From the NCBI RefSeq assembly GCF_017743975.1, contig NZ_JAGHRC010000006.1, forward strand, positions 62,001 through 126,000: a stretch of 64,000 nt of DNA, written 5' to 3'. The translations under genes were made by a program, and so were the position numbers. The stretch is from Ruegeria sp. R14_0. GTDB lineage: Bacteria > Pseudomonadota > Alphaproteobacteria > Rhodobacterales > Rhodobacteraceae. Under the pieces are notes generated by a model, which saw only the letters and a list, made by a program, of their open reading frames with translations, made no database searches and had not been told where the DNA came from. This document shows positions 17,662 through 25,643 of the stretch, one piece after another (position 1 is the stretch's first letter; each line of letters opens with the position of its first letter).

Positions 17662-17769
17662 CCGTTGATTCCTCTATCACAGCACCTTCAATCGTAAAAC
17701 CGGAACTTGGAAAATCAAGCTTTAGTATTATTGCTTCTCGAAAAATAGTCTTACAATTGTTTAGCAAGC

Positions 17770-17787
17770 TGTATTACAGATAATACA
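17770..17787. promoter_or_regulatory. Inverted repeat in divergent promoter, likely GntR/UTRA operator
   Basis: TGTATTA-CAGA-TAATACA is a perfect seven-base dyad with a four-base spacer. It lies 20 bases upstream of the plus-strand tautomerase gene and 108 bases from the gntR start. AT-rich dyads with TGTAT half sites are usual for HutC-type repressors. The adjoining CCGGAGGA at 17791-17798 is the ribosome site of the plus-strand operon. Confidence 0.6.
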
Positions 17788-17807
17788 ACAACCGGAGGAA
17801 TTTTTGC

Positions 17808-18374
17808 ATGCCGATCGTCGAACTGCATGTGATCGAGGGCTATAGCACACAAGAAAAACAACGACTTGGCGTGGCGCTGACCAATGCTGTGCGATTCGTA
17901 GTGCCAGCTGCGCCAGAGCTTGTGACCGTCGTGATCCACGACACTTCAGACCAGAACTACTATCGCGGCGGCAAGAGCAGACAGCCTGCTCGAGCCAAAA
18001 AAGACCCCGAGCACATCGTGCGCGCCTTCCTGGCCGGAATGAGTGATCGCGCGTTTGAAAGCGCCCGGAAAAGGCTCAGCTCGGACTTCGTGATGCAGTT
18101 TCCCGGAACCGCGCCCATGCGAGATCTTGAGGACCTCAAGAGTTGGGCGGCAAACCGGTATCGCCGTATCGCGAAAATCTACGAGGGGTTCGACGCGATG
18201 CAAAGTGATGGCGACGCTGCGATCGTTTACTGCCGGGGAACGTTGTCCGGTGAATGGACCGATGGTTCAGCATTCGAAGGCATTCGCTTCATTGACCGGT
18301 TCGAGATTCAGAACGATCTGATCACACGTCAGGATGTCTGGAATGACATTGCAGAAACAAGGGCGCAAGCATGA
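17808..18374 (+). CDS. 4-oxalocrotonate tautomerase-like domain fused to SnoaL-like (NTF2) domain
   Basis: A 188-residue two-domain protein. Residues 1-65 match the 4-oxalocrotonate tautomerase family: after removal of Met, the catalytic Pro is at the N-terminus (PIVELHVIEGYSTQEKQRL) and the usual VVPAAPELVTVVIHD follows, then NYYRGG. Residues about 68-185 form a SnoaL/NTF2-like cone (HIVRAFLAGMSDRAFESARK ... FEGIRFIDRFEIQNDLI). Tautomerases move protons between enol and keto forms; SnoaL-like domains bind small hydrophobic ligands and sometimes catalyse isomerisation or hydration. A single polypeptide carrying both is unusual. First gene of the plus-strand catabolic operon, overlapping HyuB by ATGA. 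Confidence 0.8.
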   Translation: MPIVELHVIEGYSTQEKQRLGVALTNAVRFVVPAAPELVTVVIHDTSDQNYYRGGKSRQPARAKKDPEHIVRAFLAGMSDRAFESARKRLSSDFVMQFPGTAPMRDLEDLKSWAANRYRRIAKIYEGFDAMQSDGDAAIVYCRGTLSGEWTDGSAFEGIRFIDRFEIQNDLITRQDVWNDIAETRAQA

Positions 18375-20065
18375 GCGAGATTGACCCAATTACCCTTTCT
18401 GTACTTGCAGGCCGCATGGAACAGATCGCCGACGAAATGGACGCAACCCTATTTCGGGCGGCCTTTAATCCGATCATTGCCGAGGCGCATGACGCCAGCC
18501 ATGGTCTGTATTCTGCAACAACGGGCGACACTCTGGTTCAGGGTAAGTCCGGACTGCCGATCTTCGTGGGTGTGATGTCTTTTGCCGTGAAAGCGGTGAT
18601 TGAAAAGGCCGCCGCGGACGGGGATCTGGAAGATGGCGACATCTATATCTTCAACGACGCACATATCGGCGGAACACATTTGTCGGATATGCGCCTTGTG
18701 CGTCCCTATTTCCACGATGGCAAGTTGTTCTGCTATCTCGCGTCAGTTGGGCACTGGCACGACGTGGGCGGTGCGGTGCCGGGAAACTATAACCCGGCGG
18801 CGACCGAAGTTTTTCAGGAAGCCTTTGTTCTGCCGCCGGTAAAACTGGCGCGTAAAGGTGTGGTTAACCAGGACATTATCGACATTCTGCTGCGTAATAC
18901 CCGCCTACCCCAATCAGCGTTGGGGGATTTGAACGGACAACTGGGTGCACTGGATCTTGGGGTCCGTAGGATGGACGAGTTGCTGGACGAATATGATGCT
19001 GAAACAGTCTCAGCCGCTCTGGAAGCGCTCAGCGATCGGGCCGAGGTGCTTATGCGATCTGAGTTGCAGGACTTGCCGGACGGTCGGTGGGAGGCCGAAG
19101 ATTTCCTAGACAATGACGGTATCACAGATGATCCGCTTCGCATCAAACTGGCGCTTGAGATCAAGGGCGATCAAATGGCGTTGGATTTCACGGGCTCGTC
19201 TCTGCAATGCGCCGGGCCTGTAAACATCGCCCTGCCCACGACCGTTGCAACCGCCTATGTGGCTGTTAAACACGTTTTTCCGGCGCTGCCTGCCAACGCT
19301 GGCGTGATGCGTCCCATCGAAGTCATCGTGCCCGAAGACAGTCTTTTGGCGGCCGAGTTCCCTGCCCCGACAGGTGGATACACAGAAACAATTCTGCGAA
19401 TGATCGATGTTGTATTCTCGGCCTTTGCCAACGCCGCACCGGATCGGGTTGTCGCCAATGCCTACGGGACAATCAATGCGCTTTCTATCGCCGGGAAACG
19501 CTCGAACGGACAGCCATGGGTGATGTTCAGCTTTTATGGTGGGGGGCACGGCGGCTCGGTCGAGAGCGACGGGCTGAACCACGGTAACGCTCCGATCTCG
19601 ACGGCGACGATCCCGCCGATGGAAATTCTTGAAGCCGCCTATCCGGTGATGTTCCGCCAGTGGGCTCTGCGCCCCGACAGCGCAGGTACAGGTGCGCATC
19701 GCGGGGGGCTGGGCGCTGTCTATGAAATTGAAGTTCTTGAGGAAAACGGCGCTCAGGCGTTTCTGTTCGGCGAACGCGGCAAGTTCGCGCCGAAGGGTAT
19801 CGCCGACGGTGGCGACGGAGCCATGAATGTCTTCACGTATGAACAAGACGATGGGTGGGAGGCACCGCCACTGGTTTCAAAAATGAGAGGGATCGAATTG
19901 AGGCAAGGACAAGCGGTTCGCCTTGAGACACCCGGCGGTGGCGGCTATGGCTCTGCGGGCCACCGCGCTCCTGCAGCGATCGCCAAAGATGTGGCTCGGG
20001 GTCTTGTGAGTGCCGAACAGGCGGATCAGGTCTACGGCACCACATGGCGGGAGGTCCCGCTATGA
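18371..20065 (+). CDS. Hydantoinase B / oxoprolinase family subunit
   Basis: A 564-residue HyuB-family protein. The N-terminal PITLSVLAGRMEQIADEMDA then TLFRAAFNPIIAEAHDASHG is the family signature, followed by YIFNDAHIGGTHLSDMRLVR (a metal-binding segment) and the glycine-rich GGGHGGSVESDGLNHGNAP near the C-terminus, ending in LETPGGGGYG. HyuB works with HyuA as an ATP-dependent amide hydrolase on cyclic substrates such as 5-oxoproline, N-methylhydantoin or caprolactam, or as part of carboxylases. It overlaps the next gene by ATGA, so a HyuAB complex is certain in design. The cyclic substrate is not known. Confidence 0.93.
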   Translation: MSEIDPITLSVLAGRMEQIADEMDATLFRAAFNPIIAEAHDASHGLYSATTGDTLVQGKSGLPIFVGVMSFAVKAVIEKAAADGDLEDGDIYIFNDAHIGGTHLSDMRLVRPYFHDGKLFCYLASVGHWHDVGGAVPGNYNPAATEVFQEAFVLPPVKLARKGVVNQDIIDILLRNTRLPQSALGDLNGQLGALDLGVRRMDELLDEYDAETVSAALEALSDRAEVLMRSELQDLPDGRWEAEDFLDNDGITDDPLRIKLALEIKGDQMALDFTGSSLQCAGPVNIALPTTVATAYVAVKHVFPALPANAGVMRPIEVIVPEDSLLAAEFPAPTGGYTETILRMIDVVFSAFANAAPDRVVANAYGTINALSIAGKRSNGQPWVMFSFYGGGHGGSVESDGLNHGNAPISTATIPPMEILEAAYPVMFRQWALRPDSAGTGAHRGGLGAVYEIEVLEENGAQAFLFGERGKFAPKGIADGGDGAMNVFTYEQDDGWEAPPLVSKMRGIELRQGQAVRLETPGGGGYGSAGHRAPAAIAKDVARGLVSAEQADQVYGTTWREVPL

Positions 20066-22122
20066 CCAGACGCATGATCGGCGTGGATGTGGGGGGCACG
20101 TTCACGGATGTTTTTGTTCTGAACGAAGCAGACGGCAGCGCAACCGTCGCCAAGGTTCCAACCACACGCCCGGATCAATCAGGTGGATTCCTAGACGGGA
20201 TCGGGCGCGAGGTCGACGATCCGTCCGAGATCTCAGTAGTGGTACACGGCACCACTGCGGGCACAAATGCTCTGCTGGAACGCAAAGGGGCCAAGACTGG
20301 AGTGATCTGTACTGAAGGTTTGCGGGACGTCTTGGAGATGCGCCGAAGGGACCGGCCGCGCACCTGGGGGTTGCGCGGGGATTTTGAACCCGTTGTGGAT
20401 CGCCGCGACCGTCTGGAGGTGCCGGAACGTACACTGGCGGATGGCACCATTCGCACACCTGTCGACCTGGTTGCCGTGCGCAAAGCAGCAGAGCACTTGC
20501 AAGAGCAAGGATGCGAAGCCATCGCAATCCTGTTCGCCAATGCCTATGCCAACCCTGAAAACGAAGCCGCCGCTGTCGCCGCCGTGCGCGAGATTTGGCC
20601 AAACCCGCATGTATCAGCCTCGTCAGAAATCCTACCGGAAATCCGTGAATTCGAAAGGTTCTCGACCACGGCGCTTAATGCCTATCTGCAACCCGAAGTC
20701 TCAGGCTATCTGACCCGCCTTGAAAACGCCCTACAATCCGGCGGGTTCGAAGGCGAGTTCATGATCGTGCAGTCCAATGGTGGGGTCATGGGGGTCAACA
20801 CCGCGTCCCGCCTACCGGTGCGTACGGCACTGTCTGGTCCGGCGGCGGGTGTGATTGCTGCAGGCTACATTGCGCAATCTGCTGGTTTCGACAATGTGAT
20901 TACGGGGGATATGGGCGGCACCAGTTTTGATGTCTCGCTGATATCACAGGGGCAGACGATGTTGTCGGCCCAGACCTCCATCGATTTTGGGATGGTTGTG
21001 CGCAGCCCAATGATCGAAATAACAACCATCGGCGCAGGCGGAGGATCAATCGCCTGGGTCGATAAGGGTGGATTGTTAAACATCGGCCCTGAAAGCGCGG
21101 GATCAAATCCCGGTCCTGTTGCCTACGGTCTGGGAAATGATCGCCCCACAGTGACGGATGCCAATGTCGTGTTGGGTCGCATCGATCCGGACAACCCAAT
21201 CGGTGGCAAACTGGAAAGGTTGGACGTGGAGGCCGCTGGCAAAGCGATCGACATCCACGTCGGCGAACCGCTCGGTTTGTCCAGGCTTGAGGCCGCCGAG
21301 GCTATCCTGCGCGTCGCCAATTCCCGTATGGCCGGAGCCATCCGTCTTGTAAGTATCGAGCGCGGCTTTGACCCCAAACGTTTTGCCTTTATGCCGTTCG
21401 GCGGTGGCGGAGCATTGCACGCAGGAGCAATGCTGGCCGAAGTGGGGATCGCCCGCGCAATCGTTCCGCGTTATCCTGGTGTCACCTCGGCACTAGGCTG
21501 TGTGATCGCCGACATGCGGCAAGATTTTGTACAGACGATCAACACTCTGGTCACGCAGTTGGACAAAGCTGCATTGGGAGCATTCATGCAAGAGCACGTG
21601 GACCAGGGTATGGCACTGCTTGACGCATCGCGGACCACCTTCGACAAGCGTGAGATCTCATTCGAGCTGGACATGGCCTATGTGGGTCAAACGCATACCG
21701 TGCCGGTGCCGCTGATCGTTACGATGACAAACGGCAAGGTTACACCGCCAAGCAAAGCCGACATCGAAGAGGCCTTCGATACGGCCTATCAAACCAACTA
21801 TGGAAGACTGCTGAAAAACGGCGTGCGGCGCATATTGAATCTGCGCAGCGCTGTAACGGGCAAGCGACCGAAATTCGATCTTTCTTCCCTTGCTCCCACA
21901 ACAGAAGGCAGTGCCACGCCCTCGTCGACGCGGAAAGTTCACTTCGGAGATGCCTGGCATGACACAGCTATCTATGATCGCTTGTCGCTTCCGGTTGGCA
22001 CGTTAGTCAAAGGTCCCGCCATTCTGACGCAACCGGACACGACCGTCCTTATCGAACCGGATTTTCAAGGGCGCGTGGACTCCTTTGGCAACACGATTAT
22101 CGAACCAAGGGAGGAGGACTGA
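20062..22122 (+). CDS. Hydantoinase A / oxoprolinase family ATPase subunit
   Basis: A 686-residue HyuA subunit. It opens with IGVDVGGTFTDVFVLNEADG, the phosphate-binding loop of the ASKHA ATPase fold, and has VVHGTTAGTNALLERKGAKT, TGDMGGTSFDVSLI and the C-terminal FMPFGGGGALHAGAMLAEVG repeats of that fold. It hydrolyses ATP to activate a lactam or imide carbonyl, which HyuB then opens. I used the ATG at 20062, overlapping the HyuB stop as ATGA; an in-frame ATG at 20044 would overlap more. Ring opening by this complex is probably the first committed step of the pathway. Confidence 0.93.
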   Translation: MTRRMIGVDVGGTFTDVFVLNEADGSATVAKVPTTRPDQSGGFLDGIGREVDDPSEISVVVHGTTAGTNALLERKGAKTGVICTEGLRDVLEMRRRDRPRTWGLRGDFEPVVDRRDRLEVPERTLADGTIRTPVDLVAVRKAAEHLQEQGCEAIAILFANAYANPENEAAAVAAVREIWPNPHVSASSEILPEIREFERFSTTALNAYLQPEVSGYLTRLENALQSGGFEGEFMIVQSNGGVMGVNTASRLPVRTALSGPAAGVIAAGYIAQSAGFDNVITGDMGGTSFDVSLISQGQTMLSAQTSIDFGMVVRSPMIEITTIGAGGGSIAWVDKGGLLNIGPESAGSNPGPVAYGLGNDRPTVTDANVVLGRIDPDNPIGGKLERLDVEAAGKAIDIHVGEPLGLSRLEAAEAILRVANSRMAGAIRLVSIERGFDPKRFAFMPFGGGGALHAGAMLAEVGIARAIVPRYPGVTSALGCVIADMRQDFVQTINTLVTQLDKAALGAFMQEHVDQGMALLDASRTTFDKREISFELDMAYVGQTHTVPVPLIVTMTNGKVTPPSKADIEEAFDTAYQTNYGRLLKNGVRRILNLRSAVTGKRPKFDLSSLAPTTEGSATPSSTRKVHFGDAWHDTAIYDRLSLPVGTLVKGPAILTQPDTTVLIEPDFQGRVDSFGNTIIEPREED

Positions 22123-22743
22123 ATGAGCGAACCGGAAACCTGGGAGCCGCGCAAGACGGCGCTGCTGACTATCGATCTTCAGAACGACTTTATTCATCCT
22201 GAGGGAGCCTATGGCCGGGCTGGCCAGTCGGCGCAAGAAATCGCGGCTCTTCCCGCACGCATCGCGCCCTTGGCGCGAAAGTTGCAAGCCGCGGGCGGAC
22301 ACTATTTTTCGGCCCAGTTCACACTTGTACCCGACCGCAACGGCGAACCATTGATTGCGCCACACCTGAAGAAATTGCGTCCGTTCCTGACCAAGGGCGA
22401 CTTCGCACCGGGCGGGTTTGGTCACAGTTTGGTCGATACATTGCAACCCTGCGATTTCATCATCGAAAAGGTTGCCTACTCGGCCTTCTATCAGACTCGG
22501 CTGGAGTATCTGATGCGCGCTTTGGGTATCGAGAACCTGATCGTCGGGGGCATCGTGACCAATGGCGGCGTTGCCTCAACTTTGCGCGATGCGCATTTGC
22601 GGGATATCGACACCGTTATGCTGACAGACGGATGTGCCGCCTTTCGGCAAGAGGTTCATGACGCAACACTCCTGTCACTGGGCACCGTCACGCATCAGCG
22701 AAATTGCGATCAAATATTGAACTGGTTGGAGGGAGCCAAATGA
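22123..22743 (+). CDS. Isochorismatase-family hydrolase lacking the catalytic cysteine
   Basis: A 206-residue isochorismatase-like protein. The fold markers are clear: LLTIDLQNDFIHPEGAYG supplies the acid (Asp18) and FIIEKVAYSAFYQT the lysine (Lys116). The usual nucleophile motif TNxCVxST is here TNGGVAST, so the position of the cysteine is Gly149. In known amidohydrolases of the family this residue is essential, whereas PhzD-type isochorismatases that cleave vinyl ethers do without it. It starts directly after the hyuA stop with GGAGGA upstream. A substrate-binding or non-cysteine hydrolase role is therefore more likely than a classical amidase, though the operon would suit an amidase. Confidence 0.85.
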   Translation: MSEPETWEPRKTALLTIDLQNDFIHPEGAYGRAGQSAQEIAALPARIAPLARKLQAAGGHYFSAQFTLVPDRNGEPLIAPHLKKLRPFLTKGDFAPGGFGHSLVDTLQPCDFIIEKVAYSAFYQTRLEYLMRALGIENLIVGGIVTNGGVASTLRDAHLRDIDTVMLTDGCAAFRQEVHDATLLSLGTVTHQRNCDQILNWLEGAK

Positions 22744-23606
22744 GCCTTAAATCCCGACTGGCAAAGAAAGAAATTCTGGTTGCACCGGGTGTGTATGACG
22801 GTTTGACGGCTTCGCTGGCTGAAAAAGCTGGCTTCGAGGCGCTATATCTGAGCGGCGCAGCTGTTGCCTACACGCGACTTGGCCGTCCCGATATTGGGCT
22901 ATCCACGGCGTCCGAGATGGCGGACACGATGACGCTGATCGCCGATCGGGTCTCGTTACCCGTTATCATCGACGCCGATACCGGCTTTGGAAACGCATTG
23001 AACGCTCAGCGTACCATGCGACTGTATGAGCGAGCCGGTGCATCCGCACTGCAAGTTGAAGATCAGACCTTTCCGAAGCGCTGCGGTCATCTGTCGGACA
23101 AATCCCTTATCCCGACGCAGGAAATGGCTGGAAAGATAGCAGCGATGGCCGACGCGCGCGCCAGAAGTGAAACGCTAATCATTGCCCGCACGGACGCCAT
23201 CGCTGTTGAGGGGTTCAGCGCAGCTATTGAGCGCGCGGAAACTTATCTTGAAGCTGGTGCGGATGTGCTTTTCCTCGAAGCGCCCCAAAGCCGCGAGCAG
23301 TTGACGTCCATCGCTGACCGGTTTGCTCCACGCGTTCCCTTGTTGGCGAACATGGTCGAAGGCGGCGCGACCCCGATACTTGGTGCTGACGATCTGGAGG
23401 CACAGGGTTTTTCCATCGTCATTTTCCCCGGCGGGATCGTCCGGGCTTTGGCCAAAACCGCTCAGGCCTACTATCAGAGCCTGGCAGAGAATGGCTCGAA
23501 CAAGCCCTTCGCGCAGAATATGTTCGACTTCGGCGGTCTGAACGAAGTCATCGGAACCGCCGAGATGCTCGATGCCGGGGCCCGATATGATGACGCCCAA
23601 AGTTGA
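22740..23606 (+). CDS. Isocitrate lyase / PEP mutase family C-C lyase
   Basis: A 288-residue TIM-barrel enzyme. It has the metal-binding PVIIDADTGFGN (Asp78, Asp80) and, importantly, the full lyase loop FPKRCGHLSD with the catalytic Cys115, so it should be a true lyase of the 2-methylisocitrate or 2,3-dimethylmalate type; oxaloacetate decarboxylases of the superfamily lack this cysteine. Such lyases split hydroxy-diacids to pyruvate, glyoxylate or succinate plus a small acid. The ATG overlaps the previous stop as ATGA. Together with the LeuC/LeuD-like hydro-lyase this gives a hydrate-then-cleave sequence. Confidence 0.9.
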   Translation: MSLKSRLAKKEILVAPGVYDGLTASLAEKAGFEALYLSGAAVAYTRLGRPDIGLSTASEMADTMTLIADRVSLPVIIDADTGFGNALNAQRTMRLYERAGASALQVEDQTFPKRCGHLSDKSLIPTQEMAGKIAAMADARARSETLIIARTDAIAVEGFSAAIERAETYLEAGADVLFLEAPQSREQLTSIADRFAPRVPLLANMVEGGATPILGADDLEAQGFSIVIFPGGIVRALAKTAQAYYQSLAENGSNKPFAQNMFDFGGLNEVIGTAEMLDAGARYDDAQS

Positions 23607-24957
23607 GAGTGTTGCACCCGACCGGTTCGATCTGAAGACCGGCACCCTGATCATCGGCGCGGGGGCTTGCGGTCTGGTCGCGGCCCTGTCGGCTTCGGAG
23701 GCGGGACAGGACGTGCTGGTGATCGAAGCCGATCCGTTTCCAAGCGGTTCAACCGCGTTGTCCGCCGGGTTGATCCCTGCTGCTGGAACAAAAATTCAAA
23801 AGGCCGCGGGGATCATGGACGATGCGGTACTCTTTGCCAGCGACATTCAGTCGAAGGCCCACAGCGAGAACGATCAAGCTCTGGTCGAATTGTTGACCAT
23901 CAATGCCGCCGAAGTCATCGACTGGCTGTCTGAACGCCACGCCCTGCCCTTTTCGCTTGTCACGGATTTTGACTACCCCGGTCACTCGCGCCGTCGGATG
24001 CACGGGCTGCCGACACGCTCGGGACAAGAGTTGATCGACGCGCTTCGCAGCTCCTGCGAGCGAGAAGGTTTGGACATCATCTGCAATCGCCGCGCGACAA
24101 CGCTGTATCGGGATCAGGACCAGATTTCAGGTGTTGCCGTGACCGGCCCGGACGCAACAGTCGAAACCATTGCCTGCGACCGGCTTATCCTCGCCTGCAA
24201 CGGTTTTGGTGGCAACCCCGCCCTCGTTTCCGAGCATATGCCGCAAATCGAAGATGCACTGTGGTTCGGGCATAGCGGTAACCGAGGTGAGGCTGTTCTA
24301 TGGGCAGAGGGGCTGGGCGCCGGGCTGCAAAACCTGGGAGCCTACCAAGGCCATGGCAATGTCGCGCACCCACATGGAATCCTGATAACCTGGGCGGTGA
24401 TTACCGAAGGCGGCATACAGGTGAACCGCGACGGTCATCGTTTCTGGGACGAGTCACAAGGCTATTCTGAGGCCGCCCGCGCGGTACTGGCGCAGCCCGA
24501 CGGGGAAGCCTTCGCCATCTTTGACGGCCGCATCGCGGCCATTGCGCGCCAGTTCGAGGATTTCAAGCGCGCGGAAGAGACAGGCGCGATCCGGTCCGCT
24601 GATACAATCGAAGACGTATCGAAGGCACTGGGCCTACCATCTTTGGCTTTGAAGCAAACAATTCGAGAAATACCCATTTGCGGCACGGATCAATTCGGCC
24701 GGTCTTTCAACACGCCACGTTTGGCGACGCCTTATATGGGCGTCCGCGTCACAGGGGCCCTGTTTCATACCCAAGGCGGTTTGCGCGTTGATTCCTCTGC
24801 GCGCGTCCTCAAAGAGGACGGTTCCGCATTCACCAACCTCTATGCAGGCGGCGGCGCGGCTGTTGGTGTGTCGGGCAAGGCGGACAGCGGGTATCTTTCC
24901 GGAAATGGCTTGCTGAGTGCCGTTGTGTTGGGTCGCATAGCTGGGTTGAGTGCGTGA
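23587..24957 (+). CDS. FAD-dependent oxidoreductase (fumarate reductase / ketosteroid dehydrogenase-like)
   Basis: A 456-residue flavoprotein of the FAD_binding_2 group. The dinucleotide motif LIIGAGACGLVAALSASEAG is followed by a strand ending in Glu, and a second FAD contact is FTNLYAGGGAAVGVSG near the C-terminus. Enzymes of this group dehydrogenate or reduce carbon-carbon double bonds next to carbonyl groups. It starts about 20 bases before the lyase gene stops; ATG codons at 23572, 23587 and 23590 are all possible and 23587 fits best. As the last gene of the operon it could desaturate the substrate or reduce an unsaturated intermediate. Confidence 0.85.
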   Translation: MMTPKVESVAPDRFDLKTGTLIIGAGACGLVAALSASEAGQDVLVIEADPFPSGSTALSAGLIPAAGTKIQKAAGIMDDAVLFASDIQSKAHSENDQALVELLTINAAEVIDWLSERHALPFSLVTDFDYPGHSRRRMHGLPTRSGQELIDALRSSCEREGLDIICNRRATTLYRDQDQISGVAVTGPDATVETIACDRLILACNGFGGNPALVSEHMPQIEDALWFGHSGNRGEAVLWAEGLGAGLQNLGAYQGHGNVAHPHGILITWAVITEGGIQVNRDGHRFWDESQGYSEAARAVLAQPDGEAFAIFDGRIAAIARQFEDFKRAEETGAIRSADTIEDVSKALGLPSLALKQTIREIPICGTDQFGRSFNTPRLATPYMGVRVTGALFHTQGGLRVDSSARVLKEDGSAFTNLYAGGGAAVGVSGKADSGYLSGNGLLSAVVLGRIAGLSA

Positions 24958-25643
24958 TGCCAAGTTTGTGCATTTTAACTATCGGAACCGGTCGTGTCGT
25001 TCTGTCTGGGAGCTAGACCTTCGAAGGCGGTTTGATGGTGTTCGGAAGAATAGGTTGGCCTGAAGGCAATGACATGGTTGCAGAACGCGAAGCAACTGCC
25101 AGCCTTGTTTAGCGGGCGGATTTTCACAATGACTTGCACATAGTGGCCGCGACTTGGGCGGAGCCCGCCGCCGATGGATCAGAAGGCCGGACGATGTATG
25201 AGGCGTTCTACCCACTGTATGTATCCGATTACCCAGTTCTGGCCGCTGACGTTTAGCGTCTTTAGAACTCCAGCTTCAAAGCAGACAATGCGCTCGTGTT
25301 TGGGTGAGATTGCGGTTCAATCTGTGTCGACCGGAAAACCAATATGAAACCCAACCGAATGACCCACCAAGGCTGCTTCTCGCTAATTCAAAGGTAATGT
25401 GGGAAGGTCGCCCTCGGACTCAAAGGAAATACTCGCTGTACGTAGTATGAGCGACTGCTAAGCGGATTACCAAATGGTTATGTAACCTTAAGCCTGTGCC
25501 TCATCTTCAGTGCTACGCACGTCAACCGTTTAGTGATACCGCGCAGCTTATCCCTGACAATTTTCGCATCTTCGTGCATGATGAAAAACTAGGCAGACTG
25601 TTTTTGTCTTCCGGGAAGTGCTTGAATTATCAAGAGGCTCGCT
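24958..25643. other. Long intergenic gap, no gene recognised
   Basis: About 690 bases between the FAD oxidoreductase and the AGCS symporter. The sequence carries scattered stops in all frames and I recognise no protein family; a reverse frame reading FAFCNHVIAFRPTYSSEH near 25060 looks faintly protein-like but cannot be named. The last 60 bases must include the symporter promoter. It could be decayed coding DNA at the edge of the catabolic island. Confidence 0.4.
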
